A DNA stretch of 6,838 bases from Phycisphaera sp. GTDB taxonomy: Bacteria; Planctomycetota; Phycisphaerae; Phycisphaerales; Phycisphaeraceae. A program made the translations under genes and the position numbers. Below, piece by piece: positions 1 through 6,169 of this stretch. The DNA lies in assembly GCA_029287335.1 (NCBI GenBank), contig JARFRI010000415.1, positions 1 to 6,838 of the forward strand. Direction: 5' to 3'. Positions within the stretch are counted from its first letter, which is position 1. Every line of letters begins with the position of its first letter. The notes below the pieces were generated by a model. It saw only the letters and a list, made by a program, of their open reading frames with translations, was not told the origin of the DNA and did no database searches.

Positions 1-888
1 GAGGTCAGCAAACTGTTGCAGGAAAGGCCTTGGGCGCTGGCTCGGCGGATGGAGCGGGTGTCGCGGAAGGAGCTGCGGCGGCCGGTACGGGCGTGGTGCG
101 TGGCGCTGCGGGCCAGTGACTGCCGGATCGGTGCGCACGAATGGCGCACGGAATTGCAGGAGCACTTCGCTCAAAAAGGCAAGGACCACTTTTTGACGCT
201 GACCGGTGAAAGGCTGCGCGAGTTGTGCAGGCCGGTGCGGATCGGTTGGCCGGGCGTGCCTTTGCCGGAGGCGGCGGCGATGCTCGGGCGGGACGAGCGA
301 ACGGTTTGGTCTTGGGTGAAGAAAGGGCTGTTGAGGCGGGCGAACTCTGAGCACGCCACGATTGGTCGGACGAACCGTATCTGGGAAGGGCCGATCGATC
401 CGCAGGCGGATGATGGGCTGGGGCCTTGGGAGGTGTGGGGGACGCTGTGGCAGAGCCTGTGGGAGCGGATCCCCGAAGACTATTTCCAACGGGTGCAGCG
501 GACGGCGCGGGTGCGGCCGAAGAGGCAGGGCGGGGAAGTACACGCGGGAAATTATTGCGGGTGGGACTGGAAGTGCCCGGGTCGGCTGCTGGCGACGGGG
601 CAGTATTTGAAATGCGGGCGGGTGTGCAAGAAGCTGTGGATGCCTTTGCCGGCCTGGACGATCGGAGACTATCTCAAGGGGCGTTCGGGCGGGGCGTGGG
701 ATGCGCTGCCAAGGTATGAGTTGGGGCGGTCGCGTTTTGCGTGTAGCAAGTGCTGGGGGATGCGTTTTACCTCGTCGGAGTCAAGCCCGGACGAGGCGTG
801 GAACCAGTTCGTGTCCGTGATCAGCGGCGGGCTGTTGTACGGCCACGAAGTGCTGCCGCCCCGCGAGCTCATGGAGAAGATGTTTTAG
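1..888 (+). CDS. Helix-turn-helix / zinc-ribbon-like protein, 5' end missing
   Basis: I do not recognise this gene as a named family. The frame is open from base 1, so the true start probably lies upstream of the window; a TTG at 16 and an ATG at 49 are in frame but neither has a convincing ribosome binding site. Numbering from TTG16, residues 83-109 (LPEAAAMLGRDERTVWSWVK and following) look like a MerR/excisionase-type helix-turn-helix followed by a basic GLLRR turn. Residues 181-246 hold three cysteine pairs (C181/C187, C200/C204, C243/C246), the last as FACSKCWGMRFTS. That layout resembles zinc-ribbon hypothetical proteins whose FxCxxCxGLxYxSQ motif is common in mobile-element neighbourhoods. 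The segment between is Trp-rich and Arg-rich. No signal peptide or membrane segment is seen. Inference: a cytoplasmic DNA-binding protein. Codons favour G endings (cgg, ggg, ttg, agg), unlike the genes from 1960 onward, which fits an accessory origin. The reading frame is well supported; the function is open. Confidence 0.75.
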   Translation, partial: EVSKLLQERPWALARRMERVSRKELRRPVRAWCVALRASDCRIGAHEWRTELQEHFAQKGKDHFLTLTGERLRELCRPVRIGWPGVPLPEAAAMLGRDERTVWSWVKKGLLRRANSEHATIGRTNRIWEGPIDPQADDGLGPWEVWGTLWQSLWERIPEDYFQRVQRTARVRPKRQGGEVHAGNYCGWDWKCPGRLLATGQYLKCGRVCKKLWMPLPAWTIGDYLKGRSGGAWDALPRYELGRSRFACSKCWGMRFTSSESSPDEAWNQFVSVISGGLLYGHEVLPPRELMEKMF

Positions 889-893
889 GACAG

Positions 894-930
894 GGGATCG
901 GTATCGCGCGGTTGAAATGGGTACGATCCC
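894..930. repeat. Inverted repeat between the first two genes
   Basis: GGGATCG (894-900) pairs perfectly with CGATCCC (924-930) across a 23-base loop. It lies six bases after the stop of the first gene and spans the upstream in-frame ATG (917) of the next one. There is no T-run after it, so it is not a standard intrinsic terminator. It could be an operator or a chance repeat. Confidence 0.35.
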
Positions 931-967
931 TCTGTGCAGTTGTCTTGGGTGCAATGGGATTTGGAAC

Positions 968-1753
968 ATGGCTAAACGGATTGACTACCTGTTTTCGATT
1001 AACACCGGGCGCTCGGGCTCGGAGTATCTCGGGAGCATCCTCAAGCATGTTGTTGACTGCCATGCGGAACACGAGCCCGAGCCGATTGGCAATGGCGCGG
1101 TGATGCGGCAATACCTGCGTGGCGAGCACGGGCCGATGCGCGAACTGGCGCAGAACAAAATCAAAGCGATTCAACAAGCCAAAGGCGACGCCCAGGTCTA
1201 CGCGGAAACGAACCACTGTTTTATCAAAGGCTTCGGTTGGTTCCTGCCCGAGTTGTTGCCCCAAGAAAAGATCGGCGTGATCATCCTGAAGCGGGACGAA
1301 GCGAAGATCGCCCAGAGTTTGTTGCGGGTGGGTTGCAGCCCACTGGTTTCGGGTGGGCGTGACTGGATCAGCACGCCGGAGATGGCGTTGCCGCTGGTGC
1401 AACCGCCCAAGCGATTGGGTTCGACTCGAGCGGCGTACCATCTGGCGCGAGCGATCAAGTTCCCGTTTCGCGCGTTGGATTTTCTTGTGTACAAGTGTTG
1501 CGGCAAGCGGCTCGGCTATCCGAAGTGGCTGACCAACTATGAGTTGGATTGCCTGGCGTGGTATGTACAGGACACGCATGCACGGGCAGAGGTCTATAAG
1601 CAGACGTATCCCAACATCACTTTTGTGGAAGTGACGATCGACGATTTGAACGAGTTGGAATCGGTAGAGGCGATGCTGAGTCAGTTCGGGCTTGCGGGGC
1701 AGGCGACGCTGAAGGATGTGGTGGGTAAGCCGACGAATCTGAAGACGGCTTAG
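968..1753 (+). CDS. Sulfotransferase-like protein (PAPS-dependent type)
   Basis: The 261-residue product resembles bacterial sulfotransferases, which move a sulfuryl group from PAPS to a sugar, lipid or other acceptor. The N-terminal strand-loop FSINTGRSGSEYL (residues 9-21) matches the 5'-phosphosulfate-binding loop (typical form GTGRSGTTxL). R109 in ILKRDEAKIAQSL is followed eight positions later by S117, the Arg/Ser spacing of the 3'-phosphate-binding motif. Near the C-terminus, VTIDDL followed by VEAMLSQFGL (about 222-243) fits the conserved v-x-YEDL and FLGL segment, and VGKPTN recalls the family's closing Lys-Pro region. Length is normal for the family, and no signal peptide or membrane helix is visible, so it should act in the cytoplasm. 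I chose ATG968 over ATG917 because the 17 extra residues (Cys-rich, with no family resemblance) overlap an inverted repeat, and GGGA lies eight bases before ATG968. The acceptor cannot be told. A related P-loop kinase-like enzyme remains possible. Confidence 0.68.
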   Translation: MAKRIDYLFSINTGRSGSEYLGSILKHVVDCHAEHEPEPIGNGAVMRQYLRGEHGPMRELAQNKIKAIQQAKGDAQVYAETNHCFIKGFGWFLPELLPQEKIGVIILKRDEAKIAQSLLRVGCSPLVSGGRDWISTPEMALPLVQPPKRLGSTRAAYHLARAIKFPFRALDFLVYKCCGKRLGYPKWLTNYELDCLAWYVQDTHARAEVYKQTYPNITFVEVTIDDLNELESVEAMLSQFGLAGQATLKDVVGKPTNLKTA

Positions 1754-1778
1754 GCATAAACCAGTGGCATCCGCCTTG

Positions 1779-1800
1779 ATAGGCCGCCTATTTGGGTTTT
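1779..1800 (+). terminator. Weak terminator-like hairpin after the sulfotransferase-like gene
   Basis: ATAGG and CCTAT form a 5-bp stem with a CCG loop at 1779-1791, followed by TTGGGTTTT. It lies 25 bases after the stop codon at 1753. The stem is short and the T-run is interrupted by GGG, so termination would be inefficient at best. Confidence 0.3.
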
Positions 1801-1852
1801 GCGACCCCGGGGAGATCGCCTAGCCCAACAATGTCATGATTTTGCATCCAAC

Positions 1853-1861
1853 TGTTACAAT
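1853..1861 (+). promoter_or_regulatory. Candidate extended -10 promoter
   Basis: TGTTACAAT at 1853-1861 reads as TGn followed by TACAAT, one mismatch from the sigma-70 -10 consensus with the extended TG. No good -35 hexamer is found 16-18 bases upstream, which is tolerated in extended -10 promoters. Transcription would begin near 1868, giving a leader of roughly 90 bases before the start codon at 1960. Confidence 0.4.
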
Positions 1862-1862
1862 T

Positions 1863-1927
1863 GCGGCTTAGCCGCGTCTCTGTACGGAGACGGCTATTAA
1901 AAGACGGCCGAGCGTTCGGCCGAGTCT
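1863..1927 (+). promoter_or_regulatory. Structured leader: three consecutive hairpins
   Basis: Three perfect stems follow one another. GCGGC/GCCGC has a TTA loop (1863-1875). CGTCTC/GAGACG has a 6-base loop (1875-1892). CGGCCGA/TCGGCCG has a GCGT loop (1905-1922), and AGA/TCT can extend this last stem (to 1902-1927) across a 2-base bulge. The first two share base 1875, and the first may lie partly before the transcription start. A gap of about 20 bases separates the last stem from the ribosome binding site. No T-run follows, so these are not classical terminators. I do not recognise a known riboswitch class. The rest of 1754-1959 shows nothing beyond the promoter candidate and weak terminator. 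Confidence 0.45.
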
Positions 1928-1948
1928 ACGACCCCGGAATTGAATTGG

Positions 1949-1954
1949 AAGGAA
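1949..1954 (+). promoter_or_regulatory. Ribosome binding site deciding the esterase start
   Basis: AAGGAA at 1949-1954 lies five bases before ATG1960. It is the clearest Shine-Dalgarno sequence in the window. The open frame extends upstream to 1861 with a TTG, but that would put the hairpins inside coding sequence and bury the signal peptide behind 33 extra residues. Confidence 0.7.
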
Positions 1955-1959
1955 CCCTC

Positions 1960-3063
1960 ATGTTGAAACGAACGAAACTATTTGCCACGTTGCTCGGCCT
2001 ATCGCTGATGGCTGCGCCCGCCATGCACACCCAAGCCGAACTGCCCGACCCCGACGGCAAGCCCGCGGATATGACCAAGCCCGTCCAGGTCTTCATCGTG
2101 ATGGGCCAGTCCAACACGCTGGAGATGGGCAACGTCTCGGGCGATAAAGACGGCGCACTTGAAAAGGCGGTCAAGGACGAAGGGCTGTACCCCTTCCTCG
2201 TTGACGACTCGGGCAACTGGACGACCCGCAAGGACGTCCGCAACGTGTCCGTCATGCAGAAAAGAGGCCCGAGCATCTACCGCAACGAGTGGTTGAGCGT
2301 GATCGACGAGAAGAACGGCAAGCCCAAGAAAAAGATCGGTATCGAGATCGGCATCGGCAATGTGCTGGGCGAAGCGATCGACGCACCGGTCATGATCCTT
2401 AAAAGCTCGATCGGCAACCGCAGCCTCGGCTGGGACATCCTCCCGCCCGGTTCCGAGCGGTTTGAGTTCGAGGATGTCGACAAGAAGACCAAAGAGACGA
2501 AGACCTATGTCTACCCAGCCTATAAGGACGAGGTCCGCCACTCCCGCTGGGAGAAGGGCAACGTCCCCGAGCCACCGACGCACGGCTGGTACGCCGGCCT
2601 GCAGTACGACGCCGATGTGAAAAACGCCAAGGACATCCTCGCCGACTTCGACAAGTACTACCCCGGTGCCAACGGCTACGAGATCGCCGGCTTCATCTGG
2701 TGGCAGGGCGATAAGGACCGCTACGATGCCGGTCACGCCTCCCGTTACGGCAAGAACCTGGTTACGCTCATCAACGCACTGCGTAAAGACTTCGACGCTC
2801 CCGACGCCAAGTTCGTCTGCGCCACCCTCGGCCAGACCAGTAAGGAAGACGCCAGCGGCAACGAGAAGAAGATCTTCGAAGGCATGTTCTCGCTGCTTGA
2901 GAACTCCGAGCTTAAGGATGACGTCGCCGTCGTCTACGGCTACCCGCTGACCACCCCGGCGGGCGCCTCCAACGGCCACTATGGCGGCAGCGCGAAGACC
3001 TACCTCAACGTCGGCATGGGCCTGGGGGCTGCGATGGCCGACCTGGTCAAAGACGAGAAGTAA
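1960..3063 (+). CDS. Secreted SASA-family carbohydrate esterase (sialate O-acetylesterase type)
   Basis: The 367-residue product is an SGNH-fold hydrolase of the SASA domain family (Pfam PF03629 by motif reading), whose members remove O-acetyl groups from sialic acid or, more often in bacteria, from plant and algal polysaccharides. Residues 1-26 are a signal peptide (Lys/Arg at 3-6, a Leu-rich core, then Ala at 26), so it should be exported. Block I is VFIVMGQSNT with the expected nucleophile S51. The SSIGNRSLGWDILPPGSE stretch fits block II. IWWQGDKD (W247-D253) is block III. NGHYGG holds the likely catalytic His, H340, followed by an amphipathic C-terminal helix. Within this subfamily, PPGSE and HYGG recur in planctomycete and verrucomicrobial relatives, so the true substrate need not be sialate. 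ATG1960 is fixed by AAGGAA five bases upstream and by the signal peptide. The gene stands alone between its own promoter candidate and a strong terminator. Confidence 0.88.
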   Translation: MLKRTKLFATLLGLSLMAAPAMHTQAELPDPDGKPADMTKPVQVFIVMGQSNTLEMGNVSGDKDGALEKAVKDEGLYPFLVDDSGNWTTRKDVRNVSVMQKRGPSIYRNEWLSVIDEKNGKPKKKIGIEIGIGNVLGEAIDAPVMILKSSIGNRSLGWDILPPGSERFEFEDVDKKTKETKTYVYPAYKDEVRHSRWEKGNVPEPPTHGWYAGLQYDADVKNAKDILADFDKYYPGANGYEIAGFIWWQGDKDRYDAGHASRYGKNLVTLINALRKDFDAPDAKFVCATLGQTSKEDASGNEKKIFEGMFSLLENSELKDDVAVVYGYPLTTPAGASNGHYGGSAKTYLNVGMGLGAAMADLVKDEK

Positions 3064-3098
3064 GCACGCATTGTCAAAGACAATTGATTGACCCAAGG

Positions 3099-3129
3099 CA
3101 ACCCCGTACGGACGTACGGGGTTGTTTTT
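3099..3129 (+). terminator. Strong Rho-independent terminator
   Basis: CAACCCCGTAC (3099-3109) pairs perfectly over 11 bp with GTACGGGGTTG (3114-3124) around a GGAC loop, followed by TTTTT (3125-3129). It ends the esterase gene that stops at 3063. On the opposite strand the same stem is not followed by a T-run, so it should work mainly for the + strand. A smaller hairpin, ATTGTC/GACAAT with an AAA loop (3070-3084), lies between the stop codon and the terminator. Confidence 0.9.
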
Positions 3130-3166
3130 CAATTCACTTTCGCGCGAACTCGAAGCGGGTTAAGGA

Positions 3167-6064
3167 TTACTTCACCTTCTCAGCCATCTGACGGGCGAGG
3201 TCTTCCAGGCTCGTGGGCCATTGGTCGAAGGTCACGGCTGTTGCGTCCGGGAGATTGGGTGCGGTGATGCCTTCGACGAGCTCAGGTGACGGCTGGGCAT
3301 AGAAGAATGGGACCTTATCTTGGCCGTAGGTCGCGGGCAGGCTGTTGTAGTAGGCCTGCAACTCTGCGGCGTACTCGGCGGGGTTTGGCGTGATGTTGGC
3401 TTGACCCGGGACCCAGATCACGCCGGACACGGCCATGGGCGTGTGTGGGCTGACGTTCCAGTTGTAGGCGTAGGTGGGGATCGTGTCGACCGGGACATCG
3501 TCGCTGCCGGCCTCGGGAAAAGCCGGTGCGCGCATCGGTAATTGTGACAGGGCTATGCCAGCCTTCGCAGCGGACTGAACCTCTTGTACGAACGCGCGTA
3601 CCGACGCAAGGTGGTCGGCCACCGCCTGCTTGGCGATCTTGCTGCCGGGGTACTGGAGGAACAACTGATCGAGCCGGTCTTGGAACGCTGGGTTGTCCAA
3701 GTCCTTGACGCCATTAAACGACGTCCATGACAGAGGCGTGGCGTAGGCGTCGACGCCGTTCTTGCCGCCTCGACCAGAGGACATCGTCATAAAGCCTTGC
3801 GGGATGCCCTCTCGGCCCAGCGCCTTGGCGAAGTGATACGTAAACATCGTCACGCCCTGATCGGGCTGGGAGAAGTCCGCATCGGACCAGTAAGAGCGGT
3901 ACTTGCCGGCACCGGTTTCGAACGTGCGCTTGCGTGGGGTCTCGAATTTGTCGGCTTTGGTTCGTTTCTTGAACTCACGGACCAGCGGCAGCGGCTCAGG
4001 CTGCACCGCGTCTTGATCGCGTTCGTTGTAGGCCCACTGACCGGTCAGCTCCGTGCTGCCGGTGAGGTACCAGACGTCACCGACGAGGATGTCTTTGACC
4101 GTCTTCTTAAAGCCCTGGGTCGATTCAACCGTGAGCGTGATCGGCTTGGTGGAGGCTTCTAATGCCGGGAACTCGACGGACCACTGCTGGAACTTGTTTG
4201 GCTTGACGGTCTTGGTGATGCCCCCGAGGGTCACGGTGACGGTCTCGCCGACGTTGACGTGGCCCCAGACAGCGATGGGCTTGCCGCGTTGGATGATGGC
4301 TCCGTCGCGGAAGTACTCGGCGAACTGGAGGATCGGATAATCCGGGTCGATATAGCGCGCATAGCGCTCCTGCTGCGCCGCAAGCTTCTCTGCAGGGTCG
4401 ATGAAGAAAAGCTCGCCATCGATCGCAGAGAACGGCGTCGCGGGCAGGCCCGCCTTGTTGTAAAGATTCGCATCGATCGGCACCGCGTGATACGCATACT
4501 GCACACCCACCGGCTTGGTCACTTCAGACGAAGTGAGCACAACGGTGTCGCCGACGATCTTCGCCTCCGCTGGATGCCATTGCTTGTCCGCAGCACACAG
4601 GCGGAACCCGGCAAGCTTTTGACCGGGCGTGGGCTGAGCCGGTTCGATATCCCTGCCGCGCTTACCTTTTTCGTCAACCGATTCTTTGCTGCCGACCATC
4701 AAGCCACCAAACAGCGTGCCTTCTTCAAAGGAGACAACGACTTGGTCACCCTCGACCTTGTAGCCGGCATAGATCGGGCCGGTGTAAGGGATGTCTTTGC
4801 CGTATTGCTTGGCCAGGGCCCATCGCGCCATGCGCATCCCCGGGTGCAGTTTGTTGAAGTAGTGGATGCCGCCGGAATTGTGCGCGTTGACATCGAACTG
4901 GACGACCATGCCGACGTTGTCACGGTTGTCGATGAAGAACTTGTGCTGGGCCTGGCGGATCTCGCCGAAGCCGACATCATCTGGGCTTGAGCCCTTACCG
5001 TAGCTCTGCATCTGCGTGAAGTAGAACGGCATGTCGGGCATGCCCCACGCGTCACGGAAGCCGTTGACCAGTGCTTCCATCCGCGCGGCGTAGACCACGC
5101 CATCGTCACCATTGCTCGTGCCCTGGCACCAGATCGTGCCGCGCACCGCATACGGGACGACCGGATGGATCTTGCCGTTGTAGAACTGCGAAGGCCCGCG
5201 CCACATCCCTGCGATCCCGGGCAGGTCAGGCCGGCTCGGGATTTTTGCCGCGGCGAATGCGGCTTCGCCCGCTTCGTCCTGCCAGGCGAGGACGTCTTTT
5301 TCGTACTGCTCGAATGCGGCTACGCCCTGCTCGGTCAACACATCTGCATCGCGGATCTTGTCTGCGTCTTCCTTTAGTTCCGGATGGGACAGGATCGCTT
5401 CGCCCTGGGTAAACGCTTCGACGCGTGTGTTGCTGTGCGCGCTAAGCAGGATGCCGATGGGGACGCCTAGTTCTTTGTAGAGTTCGTGCGCAAACGAAAG
5501 CGACAATGCTGAGAAGCCGCCTGCTTCGCTAGCCTTCTTCCAGCCCCCGTCCGAGGTCGCACGCTCCTGCGGGTAGAGCGCGGACTTGGTCTGGATGCTG
5601 ATCTCGCGGATCGGGATGTCTTCTTCCGCCTTGGCAAGCTCACCGGCCAGGTCGCGCACCATGCTCTTGCTCGCGACCCAGACCATGTTGGACTGCCCCG
5701 ATGAGAACCAGACTTCGCCGACCAAGACGTCCGTGAGCGTGATCGACTGGCCACCGGTCGCGCTGACGCTGAAGTCGCGTTCTTCTGCGGATGCGGTAAG
5801 CGAGTCGAGCTTGACCATCCACTTGCCGTCATCACCGACGGCCGCGGTCTTACTCTGCCCTGCAAACGCGACGGTTACCTCCGCGCCCGGCTTGGCCCAA
5901 CCCCAGACCGGCACCGCTGATTCGCGCTGCAGGATCATGTTGTCCGTAAACGGTGCGGCGAGTTCCAGCGTTGGCTCCGCGTCCGTCTCTTGGGCCAGTC
6001 CTGGCATCGCGACAAGAAACAGCAAAGCGACCAACATTAAATGTGTCAGTTGTTTGAATACCAT
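3167..6064 (-). CDS. Secreted two-module sialate O-acetylesterase with a degenerate second module
   Basis: The 965-residue product starts with a signal peptide (residues 1-25, hydrophobic LMLVALLFLVAM, then PGLAQ). Module 1 has the family's N-terminal beta domain (about 33-116: NMILQRESAVPVWGWAKPG), SSGQSNM with nucleophile S125, SAHSNTRVEAF (208-218), WCQGTSN (312-318), GGIHYFNK with likely catalytic H401, and a C-terminal beta domain ending AGLPATPF (538-545). Module 2 (about 578-965) repeats this order: AIIQRGKPIAVWGHVNVGE, TGSTEL (668-673) where SGQSNM should be, WVPGQAN (884-890) for WYQGESN, and DQWP (947-950) where DIHP is usual. Its nucleophile Ser is Thr671 and its His is Trp949, so it is probably inactive and may bind ligand or stabilise the protein. 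Single-module relatives are roughly 500-650 residues, so this is a fusion or duplication. ATG6064 is preferred over GTG6103 because it begins directly at the signal peptide; no clear ribosome binding site precedes it. Expected role: extracellular or periplasmic deacetylation of carbohydrate. Confidence 0.87.
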   Translation of the reverse strand: MVFKQLTHLMLVALLFLVAMPGLAQETDAEPTLELAAPFTDNMILQRESAVPVWGWAKPGAEVTVAFAGQSKTAAVGDDGKWMVKLDSLTASAEERDFSVSATGGQSITLTDVLVGEVWFSSGQSNMVWVASKSMVRDLAGELAKAEEDIPIREISIQTKSALYPQERATSDGGWKKASEAGGFSALSLSFAHELYKELGVPIGILLSAHSNTRVEAFTQGEAILSHPELKEDADKIRDADVLTEQGVAAFEQYEKDVLAWQDEAGEAAFAAAKIPSRPDLPGIAGMWRGPSQFYNGKIHPVVPYAVRGTIWCQGTSNGDDGVVYAARMEALVNGFRDAWGMPDMPFYFTQMQSYGKGSSPDDVGFGEIRQAQHKFFIDNRDNVGMVVQFDVNAHNSGGIHYFNKLHPGMRMARWALAKQYGKDIPYTGPIYAGYKVEGDQVVVSFEEGTLFGGLMVGSKESVDEKGKRGRDIEPAQPTPGQKLAGFRLCAADKQWHPAEAKIVGDTVVLTSSEVTKPVGVQYAYHAVPIDANLYNKAGLPATPFSAIDGELFFIDPAEKLAAQQERYARYIDPDYPILQFAEYFRDGAIIQRGKPIAVWGHVNVGETVTVTLGGITKTVKPNKFQQWSVEFPALEASTKPITLTVESTQGFKKTVKDILVGDVWYLTGSTELTGQWAYNERDQDAVQPEPLPLVREFKKRTKADKFETPRKRTFETGAGKYRSYWSDADFSQPDQGVTMFTYHFAKALGREGIPQGFMTMSSGRGGKNGVDAYATPLSWTSFNGVKDLDNPAFQDRLDQLFLQYPGSKIAKQAVADHLASVRAFVQEVQSAAKAGIALSQLPMRAPAFPEAGSDDVPVDTIPTYAYNWNVSPHTPMAVSGVIWVPGQANITPNPAEYAAELQAYYNSLPATYGQDKVPFFYAQPSPELVEGITAPNLPDATAVTFDQWPTSLEDLARQMAEKVK

Positions 6065-6069
6065 CGGGG

Positions 6070-6125
6070 TTGACTCAGAGGTTGAATGGAGATTGGATGT
6101 CACCTCATGACCGCTCGTGAGTCAA
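6070..6125. repeat. 8-bp inverted repeat upstream of the two-module esterase
   Basis: TTGACTCA (6070-6077) and TGAGTCAA (6118-6125) are perfect inverted copies 40 bases apart, filling most of the gap between the DUF1552 stop and ATG6064. Read on the minus strand, the copy at 6125-6118 begins TTGACT, a fair -35 hexamer, with TGACAT 17 bases on as a poor -10. It may be a regulator site, a promoter element or chance. Confidence 0.3.
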
Positions 6126-6169
6126 GCGGGATGATTCAGACGATAACGTATTTAGCCGTTGCGAAGTGG

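Noticed and set aside
869..1579. Antisense open frame (236 codons) opposite the sulfotransferase-like gene
   Set aside because: No recognisable domain, biased composition (Arg, Gln, His), and the opposite strand carries clear PAPS-binding motifs.
1861..1959. 33-residue N-terminal extension of the esterase from a TTG at 1861
   Set aside because: It would overlap the promoter candidate and hairpins and precede a good signal peptide; AAGGAA five bases before ATG1960 gives a better start.
1999..3132. Long antisense open frame (377 codons) opposite the single-domain esterase
   Set aside because: The product is a low-complexity Val/Leu/Asp/Ala-rich string with no family resemblance. It mirrors the codon bias of the real gene and would run through the terminator.
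3139..3148. Palindrome TTCGCGCGAA in the convergent gap
   Set aside because: A 10-base palindrome in GC-rich DNA is expected by chance, with no T-run or repeated partner.
4259..4990. Open frame of 243 codons on the + strand inside the two-module esterase
   Set aside because: Arg/Asp/Val-rich shadow of the minus-strand gene; no ribosome binding site and no domain.
6065..6103. GTG start at 6103 for the two-module esterase, adding 13 residues
   Set aside because: The added residues are Ser/Thr-rich and push the signal peptide inward; ATG6064 begins directly at a normal n-region. The GTG remains possible, as neither start has a clear ribosome binding site.
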